Source: Roseobacter weihaiensis
GTDB taxonomy: Bacteria > Pseudomonadota > Alphaproteobacteria > Rhodobacterales > Rhodobacteraceae
DNA length: 64,000 nucleotides
Direction of reading: 5' to 3'
Assembly: GCF_020622345.1 (NCBI RefSeq)
Contig: NZ_JACNMO010000002.1
Span: 124,001-188,000, forward strand
Shown here piece by piece: positions 51,315-60,501 of the stretch. The notes beneath the pieces are model-generated. The model was not told the origin of the DNA, did no database searches, and saw only the letters and a program-made list of their open reading frames with translations. How positions within the stretch are numbered: the stretch's first letter is position 1; each line of letters opens with the position of its first letter. The translations under genes and the position numbers were made by a program.

Positions 51315-51899
51315 ATGTTTAAACGGATTGCGATTTTCATGGCAGTGACGCTGGCTGCAACTGCCGTGGCGCAGGCACAGACCGTGTCGACAAAGAGCCG
51401 CAGCAAGCTTTTTGAATCGCAGATCAGCGTGCTCGATAACCGAGCGGCCAGCCAGTACAACAGTTCAGTACGGCTCCAGCCGCCGTCGGTCATCACCCCC
51501 AGCAAATGGAATGCGCCGCAGTACAACGGGGCCTATCGGGGCGAGTATCTGGAGATGGCGCGCGCGGCAGCCCGCAAACATGGCGTGCCCGAGGATCTTT
51601 TCCTCCGGCTGGTCCAGCAGGAATCGGCGTGGAACCCGACGGCGCGGTCGCACAAGGGCGCCTTGGGGCTGGCGCAACTGATGCCGGGGACCGCGCGCTA
51701 TCTGCGGGTTGATCCGATGGACCCGCGCGAAAATCTGGAGGGTGGCGCGCGCTATCTCAAGAAACAATACGAGACCTTTCGATCCTGGCGCCTGGCGCTT
51801 GCGGCTTATAATGCCGGGCCGAATGCTGTGAAAAGGCACGGCGGCATCCCGCCCTTCAAAGAGACCCAGAACTATGTCCGCGCCATCACGGGCAGCTGA
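51315..51899 (+). CDS. Lytic transglycosylase, Slt-type
   Basis: The 194-residue protein has a signal peptide ([20 protein letters not shown], cleaved near AQA) and a soluble-lytic-transglycosylase domain: [20 protein letters not shown] (catalytic Glu103), [20 protein letters not shown] and [20 protein letters not shown], then [13 protein letters not shown]. It cleaves the MurNAc-GlcNAc bond of peptidoglycan. ATG 51315 is favoured for the signal peptide; ATG 51300 (MWVWV) is the longer option. It is divergent from ssb with a 220-base gap in which I could not fix a promoter. Confidence 0.88.
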   Translation: MFKRIAIFMAVTLAATAVAQAQTVSTKSRSKLFESQISVLDNRAASQYNSSVRLQPPSVITPSKWNAPQYNGAYRGEYLEMARAAARKHGVPEDLFLRLVQQESAWNPTARSHKGALGLAQLMPGTARYLRVDPMDPRENLEGGARYLKKQYETFRSWRLALAAYNAGPNAVKRHGGIPPFKETQNYVRAITGS

Positions 51900-52038
51900 C
51901 ACACTCTGGCGGTGACGCCGGATACCACATTTGAAAAGGCGATTTCACAAAGGCTCCGCAAAGCCTCCTCCTTGCTGTCACAAGCGCGCCCAGATTCGCC
52001 CCTAAATGGGTCTTGGGGGTTAACGAGGGAGAGCCGGC

Positions 52039-52452
52039 ATGGCGACTGACAATTTCCACGCGCGCCTGGAACGCATTCAAAAGACACAACAGCACGCGCC
52101 CATCTCAAAACCCTCCAGCTTTCGGACCCCGGGCGTTGCCGGGATCGCAGCCGCCGGGCGCGTGAAGCGCCGCCGTCGGCGTCATCCGGTCATGGAGCAT
52201 CTGATGTCGGTTGCTTTCGGCATTGTCTCGGGCGGCCTGATTGCTGTTGCGCTGATCGGTCTGTCGCTTCAAGGGGGTCCCTGGGGGCCGGGAACGCCCT
52301 GGCACGACATCGCCTTTTACCCCATCATGGCCGGGCTGGCACTTGCGCCCCTGCTGATGTGCGTGTCGCTCCTTGTGGCGTCCCGCCGCCCCGGTTTTGC
52401 ACTCTTCTCGCTTGGATACCTCAGCGGTGTTGTGATCCCGCTTTTTGTCTGA
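52039..52452 (+). CDS. Small membrane protein of unknown function
   Basis: The 137-residue protein has a basic, disordered N-terminal third (RVKRRRRRHPVMEH at residues 41-54) and two hydrophobic helices (about 56-78, VAFGIVSGGLIAVALIGLSL, and about 91-110), with a third segment at the C-terminus (LFSLGYLSGVVIPLF). The Arg cluster implies the N-terminus is cytoplasmic. GAGGGAGAG precedes the ATG. No family is recognised. It converges on the ABC transporter genes. Confidence 0.7.
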   Translation: MATDNFHARLERIQKTQQHAPISKPSSFRTPGVAGIAAAGRVKRRRRRHPVMEHLMSVAFGIVSGGLIAVALIGLSLQGGPWGPGTPWHDIAFYPIMAGLALAPLLMCVSLLVASRRPGFALFSLGYLSGVVIPLFV

Positions 52453-52513
52453 GGAGGCCTCGGATTTTCCGCCCTGCCTTGAGCAGACAGGCGGCTCCAA
52501 CCGACTGACCGCT

Positions 52514-54604
52514 CTATTCAGCGGCAACCCCCACTTCGATCACCGGTTCCATCTGCGCCAGCTTCTCGTCGCTCAGATGGCATTTGATCTGGTGGTTGCC
52601 CGCCAGCGTCCGCACCGGCGGGACCTCTTTTTCGCACAAGCCCCCTGGCACCTCTGATTTCCAGTTGCACCGGGTCTGGAACGGGCACCCGCTGGGCGGA
52701 TTCATGGCGGAGGGAATGTCCCCCTCCAGCACCACCTGCTTTTTCGTGACACGGGTATCGGCAATCGGCACCGCCGAGAGCAGCGCCTCCGTGTAGGGAT
52801 GATAGGGCGGGGCAAAGACCTGATCCGTGGTGCCCAGTTCGACCACATGGCCCAGATACATCACCATCACCCGGTCGCTGAGATAGCGCACGATGGAGAG
52901 GTCATGGCTGATAAAGAGCAAGGTGGTCTTGTGCTCGCGCTGGATTTCCATCAGCAGATCGGTGACCGCGGCCTGCACTGACACATCCAGCGCCGAGACC
53001 GGCTCATCCGCCACCACGATCCGCGCATCCCCGGCAAAGGCGCGCGCGATGCCCACGCGCTGTTTCTGCCCGCCCGAAAGCTGCCGCGGCATGCGGGTTG
53101 CGAACTCGCGCGGCAGCTTGACCAGATCGAGCAGTTTCAACATCCGGTCCGTGCGGTCGCGCTCATTCTCGCCAATGCCGAAAATCTCCAGCGCGCGGAT
53201 GATCTGGCGGCCCACGGTCATCGAAGGGTTCAGCGTGTCGAAGGGGTTCTGAAACACCATCTGGATGTCGGCCACGGTCTGGGTGTCACGCGCCTCGATG
53301 GGGATGTCCTGAATGGGTTTGTTGCCCAGCAGGATTTCGCCTTCGGTCGCGGTCTCAAGCCCCATCAGCACCTTGGCAAAGGTGGATTTGCCACAGCCGG
53401 ATTCGCCCACAATCGCCAGCGTCTCGGATTCGCGCGCCTCAAAGGACAGCGTCTCATTTGCCTTCACGACACGTTTGTTACCGCCCCCAAAGATCGCATT
53501 CGCGGTGACCTCGTAGTATTTCTTCAGGTTGTCCATTTTGAGGACCACGTCGCCGATCTCGCCCTTGGATTTGACCTCCGCCAATTGCAACGGGGCCGCC
53601 CAGTCGATTTCCTTGAATTTCACGCAGCGCGAGGCGTGAAGGCTGTGGCCGGGGACGTCCTCCATCTCAATGACGCCCTGATCGCAGCGCCCGGCCTCGA
53701 AGTAATCGCAGCGCGGGCCGAAATTGCAGCCGTCGGGGCGCTCGTGGGGCAGGGGGAAATTGCCCGGGATCGCCACCAGCGGTCGCGCGTTCTTGTCGGC
53801 GCCGGGCAGCGGGATCGACCGGAACAGCGCCTGCGTATAGGGGTGTTGCATGCGGTCAAAGACATCCTTGATCGACCCCCGCTCGACCGCTTCGCCGGAG
53901 TACATCACACAGATGCGGTCGCAGGTCTCCAGCACCAGCCCGAGGTTGTGGCTGATGAACAGCATCGAGGTGCCGTATTTGCGGCCCAGATCCTTGACCA
54001 GATCCACGATGGCGGCCTCCACCGTCACATCAAGCGCCGTGGTAGGCTCGTCCAGAATGAGCAGGGACGGCTCTGACATCAGCGCCATGGCGATGACGAT
54101 TCGCTGCTGCTGCCCGCCCGAGAGCTGATGCGGAAAAGAGTTCAGGATCCGCTTGGGGTCGGGCAGTTTCACATCAGTGACCACCTGCAGGGCGCGGTCA
54201 TAGGCCTCTTTTTCCGAGGCCCCCTGATGGATCATCGGCACCTCCATCAGCTGCTTGCCGACTTTCATCGCTGGGTTCAGCGAGGCCATGGGCTCCTGAT
54301 AGATCATCGCGATCTCGGAGCCGCGGATGTGGCGGAGCTCTTCGTCGCTCATTGTACTGAGATCGCGGCCCTTGAACTTGATCGAGCCGCCAACGATGCG
54401 GCCGTTCTTGCCCAGATCCTGCATGACACCGAGGGCCACGGTGGATTTGCCGCAGCCGGATTCGCCCACAAGACCCACCGCCTCGCCGGGCTTCACCCAG
54501 ACCGAGAAATCCATCACCGCCGGAATTTCCCGCAGCCGGGTGAAAAAGGAAATCGATAGCTTGTCGATCTCGAGGATGGGGCCGTCGTAGTCAGGCTTTG
54601 GCAT
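52514..54604 (-). CDS. Fused dipeptide/oligopeptide-type ABC transporter ATPase (two NBDs)
   Basis: The 696-residue protein has two complete ATPase domains in one chain. NBD1 (about residues 10-260) carries GLVGESGCGKST, LSGGQQQR and ILDEPTTALD; NBD2 (about 350-600) carries AIVGESGCGKST, LSGGQKQR and VADEPVSALD. Each is followed by an oligopeptide-type C-terminal region with Cys-containing motifs (CNFGPRCDYFEAGRC and CPFQTRC). It drives transport of peptides or similar nickel/opine-type substrates through the two permeases encoded upstream. The start follows GGAG-rich sequence. No binding protein gene is present in the window. Confidence 0.9.
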   Translation of the reverse strand: MPKPDYDGPILEIDKLSISFFTRLREIPAVMDFSVWVKPGEAVGLVGESGCGKSTVALGVMQDLGKNGRIVGGSIKFKGRDLSTMSDEELRHIRGSEIAMIYQEPMASLNPAMKVGKQLMEVPMIHQGASEKEAYDRALQVVTDVKLPDPKRILNSFPHQLSGGQQQRIVIAMALMSEPSLLILDEPTTALDVTVEAAIVDLVKDLGRKYGTSMLFISHNLGLVLETCDRICVMYSGEAVERGSIKDVFDRMQHPYTQALFRSIPLPGADKNARPLVAIPGNFPLPHERPDGCNFGPRCDYFEAGRCDQGVIEMEDVPGHSLHASRCVKFKEIDWAAPLQLAEVKSKGEIGDVVLKMDNLKKYYEVTANAIFGGGNKRVVKANETLSFEARESETLAIVGESGCGKSTFAKVLMGLETATEGEILLGNKPIQDIPIEARDTQTVADIQMVFQNPFDTLNPSMTVGRQIIRALEIFGIGENERDRTDRMLKLLDLVKLPREFATRMPRQLSGGQKQRVGIARAFAGDARIVVADEPVSALDVSVQAAVTDLLMEIQREHKTTLLFISHDLSIVRYLSDRVMVMYLGHVVELGTTDQVFAPPYHPYTEALLSAVPIADTRVTKKQVVLEGDIPSAMNPPSGCPFQTRCNWKSEVPGGLCEKEVPPVRTLAGNHQIKCHLSDEKLAQMEPVIEVGVAAE

Positions 54605-54627
54605 TCGGTTTCTCCTTTTTGGAGCAC

Positions 54628-54654
54628 GCCGGCGACCGCTTTCGGTCGTCCGGC
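54628..54654 (-). promoter_or_regulatory. Hairpin between permease C and the fused ATPase
   Basis: CGACCG at 54633-54638 pairs with CGGTCG at 54643-54648 around a CTTT loop (AAAG on the minus-strand transcript), extended by CCGG (54629-54632) with CCGG (54650-54653). It sits in the 87-base gap before the ATPase start, after the permease stop. No T-run follows. A processing or partial-termination site tuning ATPase amount is plausible but unproven. Confidence 0.45.
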
Positions 54655-54691
54655 TTGTGAATCGTGTCGGGCCCGGAGCGGCGGCGGCCCA

Positions 54692-55909
54692 TCAGTCGCG
54701 CAGGCTTTCTTCGCGCAGGCCATCGGCCAGCAGGTTCAGACCCAGCACCAGCGTCAGCAGGGCGACCGCCGGGGCAATCGCGGCATGCGGGTAAAGCGCC
54801 AGCAGACGGCGGCCTGCGTTGATCGTGGTACCCCAGTCCGGGCTTTCCGACGCCAGCCCCAGACCAAAGAACCCCAGGGTTCCGAGCAGGATCGTGGTAT
54901 AGCCAATGCGCAGGCAGAAATCGACGATCAGCGGCCCGCGGGCGTTGGGCAGAATTTCCCATAGCATGATGTACCACGGTCCTTCACCGCGGGTCTGGGC
55001 GGCGGCCACATAGTCGCGGGTCTTGATGTCCATCGCGAGCCCCCGCACGATCCGAAAGACCGTGGGCGCGTTCACAAACACCACCGAGACAAAGACCACC
55101 AGAATGCCCGGATCGATGTCAAAGAGATCGAGGAACCCCGGCAGGCCGGGGATGGAATAGGTCGGCGTGGCCACCACCGCGCCGTTGGTCGAGACAAGCG
55201 AGAGATACAGCCAGCCCAAAAGCCCCAGCACCCCGATCAGCAGGGGGGTGCGGACGCTGGGCTGCGTGTAATAGCGCGCGTTCAGCAGGATGCCCACAAA
55301 GACCAGTGGAAAGATGAACAGGAACAAAGCCATGTAGTTGGGAATGCCGGTCAGCACGATCTCTGGCGTAACCAGCAGGTAAAAGAGCAAGATCACCGGG
55401 AAGGCGAGAATGAGGTTGGCCAGGAAGGACAGCACCGTGTCCAGACGTCCGCCGTAGTATCCCGCAGGCAGGCCCAGCGTGATCCCTACCATGAAGGCAA
55501 AGAGCGTCGCGACCGGGGCGATCTGCACCACGATCCAGGCGCCCTTTATCAGACGGCTGAAGACATCGCGCGCCAGGTTGTCGCCGCCCAGCAGGAAATA
55601 GGCGTATTCGCCCTCTTCGGCACGGCTCATCGGGGTGCCGGGGAGTTTGTTTTTCATGCCCGAGACCTGGCTCAGCGGATCATGCGTCACCAGCATGTCC
55701 AGCGGGCCGCCGAAGATGCCGACAAAGACCCAGAACATCACCAGCGCAAAACCGATCATCCCGATGGTGCTGTCAAAAAGCTTGCCGTAAAGCCCGAGGC
55801 GACGCTTGTAGGTGATCGAGAGGGCAAAGAGGACAATCAGCGCGATCCAGACCGGACCGAGCTGAATGAACATGCGGGCGAGGATGTTGCCCCAGGACAG
55901 TTCTTCCAT
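54692..55909 (-). CDS. ABC transporter permease, DppC/OppC type, extended
   Basis: The 405-residue inner-membrane protein has the binding-protein-dependent transport domain with the EAA-like loop RDYVAAAQTRGEGPWYIMLW (A-A--G-x(9)-I-x-LP pattern; TRGEGPWYIMLWEILPNARG) and six or more helices. It is about 100 residues longer than DppC, with extra segments at about 170-240 including VVATPTYSIPGLPGFLDLFD. Together with the other permease it forms the translocation path. It is 14 bases downstream of the first permease gene. Confidence 0.87.
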   Translation of the reverse strand: MEELSWGNILARMFIQLGPVWIALIVLFALSITYKRRLGLYGKLFDSTIGMIGFALVMFWVFVGIFGGPLDMLVTHDPLSQVSGMKNKLPGTPMSRAEEGEYAYFLLGGDNLARDVFSRLIKGAWIVVQIAPVATLFAFMVGITLGLPAGYYGGRLDTVLSFLANLILAFPVILLFYLLVTPEIVLTGIPNYMALFLFIFPLVFVGILLNARYYTQPSVRTPLLIGVLGLLGWLYLSLVSTNGAVVATPTYSIPGLPGFLDLFDIDPGILVVFVSVVFVNAPTVFRIVRGLAMDIKTRDYVAAAQTRGEGPWYIMLWEILPNARGPLIVDFCLRIGYTTILLGTLGFFGLGLASESPDWGTTINAGRRLLALYPHAAIAPAVALLTLVLGLNLLADGLREESLRD

Positions 55910-55923
55910 GACCAGTCCTCCCT

Positions 55924-56967
55924 TTAAGCGATGCGGATGCGGGGGTTGAGGTAGACGTAGCCGATATCGGAGATCAGCTGCGTGACCAGAACCACGAAGA
56001 CGGAGACAACGGAGACCGCGAGCAGCAACTCGATGTCATTGTTTGATGCGGCCTGCACCAGCAGCCAGCCAAAGCCTTTGTAGTTAAAGAGCGTCTCGAC
56101 AATCACCACGCCGTTGAGCAGCCAGGGGAACTGCAGCATGATGACGGTAAAGGGAGCGATCAGCGCATTGCGCAGCGCGTGTTTCAGCACGATATCAGAG
56201 AATTTGACCCCCTTGAGCCGGGCGGTGCGGATGTATTGTGCGGTCATCACCTCGGTCATCGAGGCGCGGGTCATGCGCGCGATATAGCCCATCCCATAAA
56301 GCGAGATCGTCAGCACCGGCAGGGTGAAGTTCTCGAAGGTGGCGTTTTCCATGGCCGAGGTCGCCGATCCCTTGAACCACTTCAACCCAAAGGCCGAGGA
56401 GGCAAAGACCGCGATAAAGATCACGCCCGACACGTATTCAGGCGTGGCGGTCGAGGCGATCGAAAAGGTGGACAGGGAGCGGTCGAGTTTGGAGCCCTCC
56501 CGCATGCCCGCCAGCACGCCCACGAGCAACGCCATGGGCACCATCAGCAGCATCACCGCAAACATCAGCTTGCCGGTCAGCCCCAGACGCGTGCTGACGA
56601 TGCTGCCGACCTCATCCTTGAACACCGTCGAATAGCCCCAGTCGCCTTGCAGCACGCCGCAATACGCCGGTCGCTGCTCTTGGGGTGTCCCGCCTGAAAA
56701 ACAGCGCCCGGTGGTCACCCCGTCTTCCTCGTGGATCCAGCCCGGCAGCACACCAAGCCACTGACCGAACTTGACCGGCATCGGTTGCAGATAGCCGTTC
56801 TTGTCCAGATAGCTTGCCACGGCCTCATCCGACATGCGGAAGTTGCCTTGGGTCTTGGCGAGCTTTTCGAGGTTGGGATAAAGGTTCGTCAGCCAGAACA
56901 CGATGAAAGTCAGGCAGAGCGCCGTCAATAACATCACGCCCAGCCGTCTGAGGATGAATAGTCCCAT
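55924..56967 (-). CDS. ABC transporter permease, DppB/OppB type
   Basis: The 347-residue inner-membrane protein starts MGLFILRRLGVMLLTALCLT, the DppB-type N-terminal helix, and has the EAA loop YIRTARLKGVKFSDIVLKHA followed by LRNALIAPFTVI. A periplasmic insert (about residues 40-110, including WGYST and two Cys in GRCFSGGTPQEQRPAYCG) is longer than in classical DppB. It forms a heterodimer with the second permease. It is the first gene of the ABC unit; the upstream 199-base gap contains a 25-base dyad. Confidence 0.87.
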   Translation of the reverse strand: MGLFILRRLGVMLLTALCLTFIVFWLTNLYPNLEKLAKTQGNFRMSDEAVASYLDKNGYLQPMPVKFGQWLGVLPGWIHEEDGVTTGRCFSGGTPQEQRPAYCGVLQGDWGYSTVFKDEVGSIVSTRLGLTGKLMFAVMLLMVPMALLVGVLAGMREGSKLDRSLSTFSIASTATPEYVSGVIFIAVFASSAFGLKWFKGSATSAMENATFENFTLPVLTISLYGMGYIARMTRASMTEVMTAQYIRTARLKGVKFSDIVLKHALRNALIAPFTVIMLQFPWLLNGVVIVETLFNYKGFGWLLVQAASNNDIELLLAVSVVSVFVVLVTQLISDIGYVYLNPRIRIA

Positions 56968-57107
56968 GTATGCCCCTGTTGTCAGGCTATGGCGGGTGTT
57001 CCCCGCGCCGTTTCAGGCGCTTAGATGCCATTCTTTTCTGTTTGTAGCCCCATCAGGCATGAGATTCTGTGCAAGGTCAATGGAAGCCAGCGCCGAAAAA
57101 TGTTTTA

Positions 57108-57132
57108 TTTGCGACATTTTTGACGTCGCAAA
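57108..57132. promoter_or_regulatory. 25-base dyad upstream of the ABC transporter operon
   Basis: TTTGCGAC at 57108-57115 and GTCGCAAA at 57125-57132 are perfectly complementary 8-base arms with a nine-base AT-rich spacer. It is 141 bases upstream of the first permease start and 35 bases downstream of the AraC-type gene on the same strand. It could be an operator for the ABC genes or the stem of a weak terminator for the AraC gene (A/T-rich sequence follows on the minus strand). Undecided. Confidence 0.45.
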
Positions 57133-57166
57133 CAGGCCTGTCGCCTTCCTGAGCAGTTGCGGGGAA

Positions 57167-57973
57167 TTATGCGGCGTCTCTGATCCGGGCGGCCGCTTTG
57201 CGCAGCGCAGAGGGGGTGGCCTGCGTGTGATGCTGCATGAACCGGGTGAAATAGGCGGCACTGCCAAAGCCGAGGCTTCTGGCAATATCCTGCGCCGGTA
57301 CCGTGGTTCTGGTCAGCAGATCGCGGGCCTCGTAAAGGATGCGTTCGGTCAGCAGGTCGGCGGCGGTCTTGCCTGTGGCCGCCTTGCAGGCGCGGGTCAG
57401 ATGGGTTGGGGTCACGGAGAGGGCCGCCGCATGATCGGCCATGGTCAGGGGCGCGTGAAAATGCGCGGTGATCCGGCGCATATAGGCAGCACTCAGCCGA
57501 ATGGCGGCATTGGGGCGGGGCTGGATATGTTCCTCCATCGCCAGTTGCCGTTGCAGCCAGACCGCGATCAAGGCGCCATGGGCGGTCAAGGCCTGATCCA
57601 TCAGCGGGCGGCGGCCTTGCTGCTCGCGGGTGGCCCCTTCCATCAGAGCCATGAATTCAGAGATCGCCCCCGCCTCGCGGATCCGCAGTTGCACGGGGCG
57701 TTGCGGCAGTGTCAGGGCGGCGCCGTCCGGCACGACCACCGCCTGCCCAAATCCCTGCCGCCCCAGATCAAGCGCAAAAAGCTGGCGGGGCGGGATGACG
57801 ATCAGATTATGCGTGCCGACGCCGCGCCGCTGACCGTCGAGCAGCAGCCGCCCCTGACCACGCGTTGTCCAGATCAGCAAATAGTCGGGCCGGTCATGCG
57901 CCAGCGTCAAGCGCCAGTCCTGCCCGGCGCTGAGCTGCGGCAACGTCATGATCTTTGGACTGTCGTGTGACAT
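57167..57973 (-). CDS. AraC-family transcriptional regulator
   Basis: The 268-residue protein has an N-terminal cupin-like sensing part (YLLIWTTRGQGRLLLDGQRR, about residues 30-95) and a C-terminal pair of helix-turn-helix motifs (about 165-260: PLTMADHAAALSVTPTHLTR and ARSLGFGSAAYFTRFMQHHT, with the second HTH signature DIARSLGFGSAAYFTRFM). Effector unknown. It may regulate the ABC genes, which lie downstream on the same strand behind a dyad, or itself. It is followed by a gap with no other gene. Confidence 0.88.
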   Translation of the reverse strand: MSHDSPKIMTLPQLSAGQDWRLTLAHDRPDYLLIWTTRGQGRLLLDGQRRGVGTHNLIVIPPRQLFALDLGRQGFGQAVVVPDGAALTLPQRPVQLRIREAGAISEFMALMEGATREQQGRRPLMDQALTAHGALIAVWLQRQLAMEEHIQPRPNAAIRLSAAYMRRITAHFHAPLTMADHAAALSVTPTHLTRACKAATGKTAADLLTERILYEARDLLTRTTVPAQDIARSLGFGSAAYFTRFMQHHTQATPSALRKAAARIRDAA

Positions 57974-58070
57974 GCGGATACCCGGCCAAAAGTTGAGAAT
58001 GTGGCATTAAAGCGCCTTAATCGTGGCGGAATCATGTTCTGAACGTCTGGTATAGGCAAGCCGTGAATGG

Positions 58071-58961
58071 CTATTCCGGTGAAATCGGCAGCCAATCGCG
58101 CATTTTTGAGCGAAACCAAGTGCGTTGCCGCTTGGCAAACTGACGCGTCGCGACCACGGCGGCGGCGCGGGCCTGCTCAAGGCTTATATCACCCCGCAGA
58201 TGGGCGATCAATTCAGGCGCGCCGATCGCGCGGTGGGCGGGCAGCGCGGGATTATACTGCGACAGCACTGCGCGCGCCTCCTCCAGCGCGCCTCCCGCGA
58301 GCATCAGATCAAAGCGCTGCGCGATCCGGTTGTTCAGCCAATCCTTGGAGACTTCAAACACAATCCCCTGCGCCGCGCCAAGCGGCATCAGGGCCGCGCC
58401 GGTCTCTGCCTGCCAGTCGGCCAGACCCCGTCCCGTGGCGCGCAACACTTCCCAGGCGCGCTGCACCCGCGCGCGATTGGCGGTGTCGATCCCGCTGTGG
58501 GTCCGCGCATCGAGGTCGGCCAGCAGCACCTCAAGCGGGAGCGCGTCCGCCTCTGCGCGCAGGGCCGGCGGGGTGGCAGGGATATCCGCGAGCCCACGGG
58601 TCAGCGCCTGAAAGTAGAGCCCGGTGCCGCCGACGATGATCGGACGCTGCGGGCCCTGTACAAACGGGGTGACCTCGCGCAGCCAATGCCCGGCGGAATA
58701 GGCATCCGTGGCGCGCAGATGCCCGTAAAGTGCGTGCGGTGCGCGGGTCTGATCGGCCTGTGACGGGCGTGCCGTGACCACCTGCCAGCAGTCGTAGACC
58801 TGACTGGCGTCGGCATTCACGATGACACCGCCCTGCGCCTCCGCAATCCGCAACGCCAGCTCGGATTTGCCCGACGCGGTTGGCCCCGCGATCAGCACCG
58901 GTTTGTCCGGCACCAGCACCTCCAGCAGGCGATCTTGGGTCAATTGTTGGGGCGGGGTCAT
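58071..58961 (-). CDS. miaA: tRNA dimethylallyltransferase MiaA
   Basis: The 296-residue protein has the P-loop GPTASGKS at residues 26-33 and the MiaA motifs [29 protein letters not shown]-type segment, [17 protein letters not shown] and [13 protein letters not shown], the last containing the tRNA-binding R-Q-x-x-W. It adds an isopentenyl group to A37 of tRNAs that read UNN codons. It is divergent from pyrH across 106 bases and downstream of the AraC gene on the same strand by 97 bases. Confidence 0.94.
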   Translation of the reverse strand: MTPPQQLTQDRLLEVLVPDKPVLIAGPTASGKSELALRIAEAQGGVIVNADASQVYDCWQVVTARPSQADQTRAPHALYGHLRATDAYSAGHWLREVTPFVQGPQRPIIVGGTGLYFQALTRGLADIPATPPALRAEADALPLEVLLADLDARTHSGIDTANRARVQRAWEVLRATGRGLADWQAETGAALMPLGAAQGIVFEVSKDWLNNRIAQRFDLMLAGGALEEARAVLSQYNPALPAHRAIGAPELIAHLRGDISLEQARAAAVVATRQFAKRQRTWFRSKMRDWLPISPE

Positions 58962-59067
58962 TTTTCACGGCCTTTGGGCGCGGGGCGCATTGAAGTCCCC
59001 CCGCTTTTCCGACATTTTGCGCGCGAACAAAAGCCGTAAACAAAAACCAACCGGACAGGAGCAGCCC

Positions 59068-59796
59068 ATGACAACCGACGGACCGCAGGTCGCCTTCAAG
59101 CGGGTGATGCTGAAAATCTCCGGAGAGGCATTGATGGGCGACCAGGGCTTCGGGTTGCACCCGCCCACGGTGGAGCGGATCGCCCGTGAAGTGCAGTCGG
59201 TGCATGAGCTGGGTGTTGAGATCTGCATGGTGATCGGTGGCGGCAATGTGTTTCGCGGGTTGCAGGGCTCGGCGCAGGGGATGGAGCGGACTACGGCGGA
59301 TTACATGGGGATGCTGGCCACCGTAATGAACGCACTGGCGATGCAATCCGCGCTCGAAGGCTTCGGGATTCACACGCGGGTGATCTCGGCGATCACGATG
59401 AACGAGGTGGCAGAGCCCTATATCCGCCGCCGCGCCGTGCGCCACCTTGAAAAAAAACGCGTCTGCATCTTTGCCGCCGGCACCGGCAACCCCTATTTCA
59501 CCACCGACACGGCAGCCGCCCTGCGCGCCAATGAAATGGCCTGCGAGGCGATTTTCATGGGCAAGCAGGTGGACGGGGTCTATGACAAGGACCCCAAGCA
59601 ACACGACGATGCGGTCCGCTATGACAAGATCACCTATGACGATGTGCTGCAAAAACGGCTGGGGGTGATGGATGCCAGTGCGATTGCGCTGGCGCGCGAT
59701 AACGACCTGCCGATCATCGTGTTTTCGCTGGATGAACCGGGCGGTTTTCGCGGGATCCTCGCGGGCGAGGGGACCTACACGCGGGTTCAGGGCTAG
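59068..59796 (+). CDS. pyrH: Uridylate (UMP) kinase
   Basis: The 242-residue protein is an amino-acid-kinase-fold UMP kinase: [12 protein letters not shown] near the N-terminus, [11 protein letters not shown], and [23 protein letters not shown] with the TDxxA-type region. It makes UDP from UMP. First gene of the pyrH-frr-uppS-cdsA-dxr-rseP run. CAGGAGCAG precedes the ATG. Confidence 0.95.
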   Translation: MTTDGPQVAFKRVMLKISGEALMGDQGFGLHPPTVERIAREVQSVHELGVEICMVIGGGNVFRGLQGSAQGMERTTADYMGMLATVMNALAMQSALEGFGIHTRVISAITMNEVAEPYIRRRAVRHLEKKRVCIFAAGTGNPYFTTDTAAALRANEMACEAIFMGKQVDGVYDKDPKQHDDAVRYDKITYDDVLQKRLGVMDASAIALARDNDLPIIVFSLDEPGGFRGILAGEGTYTRVQG

Positions 59797-59863
59797 GCCG
59801 CTATACAGCTGCCAGCGCCGCAGGCTATAACGTCGACACAAGAAAGAACAAAGGCACAGGACC

Positions 59864-60427
59864 ATGTCAGAAGACTTTATGCTGGACACAGACGACATTG
59901 AGCGCCGGATGGATGGCGCGATGAGCGCGCTGAAAACCGAATTTGCGTCGCTGCGCACCGGCCGGGCCTCGGCCTCCATGCTGGAGCCGGTGATGGTGGA
60001 TGCCTACGGACAGCGCACGCCGATCAATCAGGTGGGTACCGTGAACGTGCCTGAATCGCGCATGGTCACGATAAACGTCTGGGACAAGGGGCTTGTGGGC
60101 AAGGTCGAAAAAGCGATCCGGGAAAGCGGGCTGGGCATCAACCCGCAGCTCAATGGCACGATCATCATGCTGCCGATCCCGGAGCTCAACGAGGAGCGGC
60201 GGCGCGATCTGACCAAGGTTGCTGGACAGTATGCCGAAAGCGCGCGGGTCTCGATCCGCAACATCCGCCGCGACGGAATGGACCAGATCAAAAAGGCAAA
60301 GTCGGACGGGATGTCCGAAGACGACCAGAAAATCTGGGAGGACGAGATGCAGGAGATCACGGATCGCTATATCAAGGCCATTGACGACCAGTTGTCGCAG
60401 AAACAGGCAGAGATCATGCAGGTCTGA
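59864..60427 (+). CDS. frr: Ribosome recycling factor
   Basis: The 187-residue protein shows the RRF domain order: [20 protein letters not shown] (first helix of the three-helix bundle), [40 protein letters not shown], and [20 protein letters not shown] then [20 protein letters not shown]. It splits ribosomes after termination with EF-G. It lies 67 bases after pyrH. Length 185-187 is normal. Confidence 0.96.
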   Translation: MSEDFMLDTDDIERRMDGAMSALKTEFASLRTGRASASMLEPVMVDAYGQRTPINQVGTVNVPESRMVTINVWDKGLVGKVEKAIRESGLGINPQLNGTIIMLPIPELNEERRRDLTKVAGQYAESARVSIRNIRRDGMDQIKKAKSDGMSEDDQKIWEDEMQEITDRYIKAIDDQLSQKQAEIMQV

Positions 60428-60501
60428 GCGATATGTTGGCGTTGCGGCCCCTGTTTTCATCTCGTGGATGACCGATTTTGGTGGTCATCAGGGCGCGCTC
60501 T

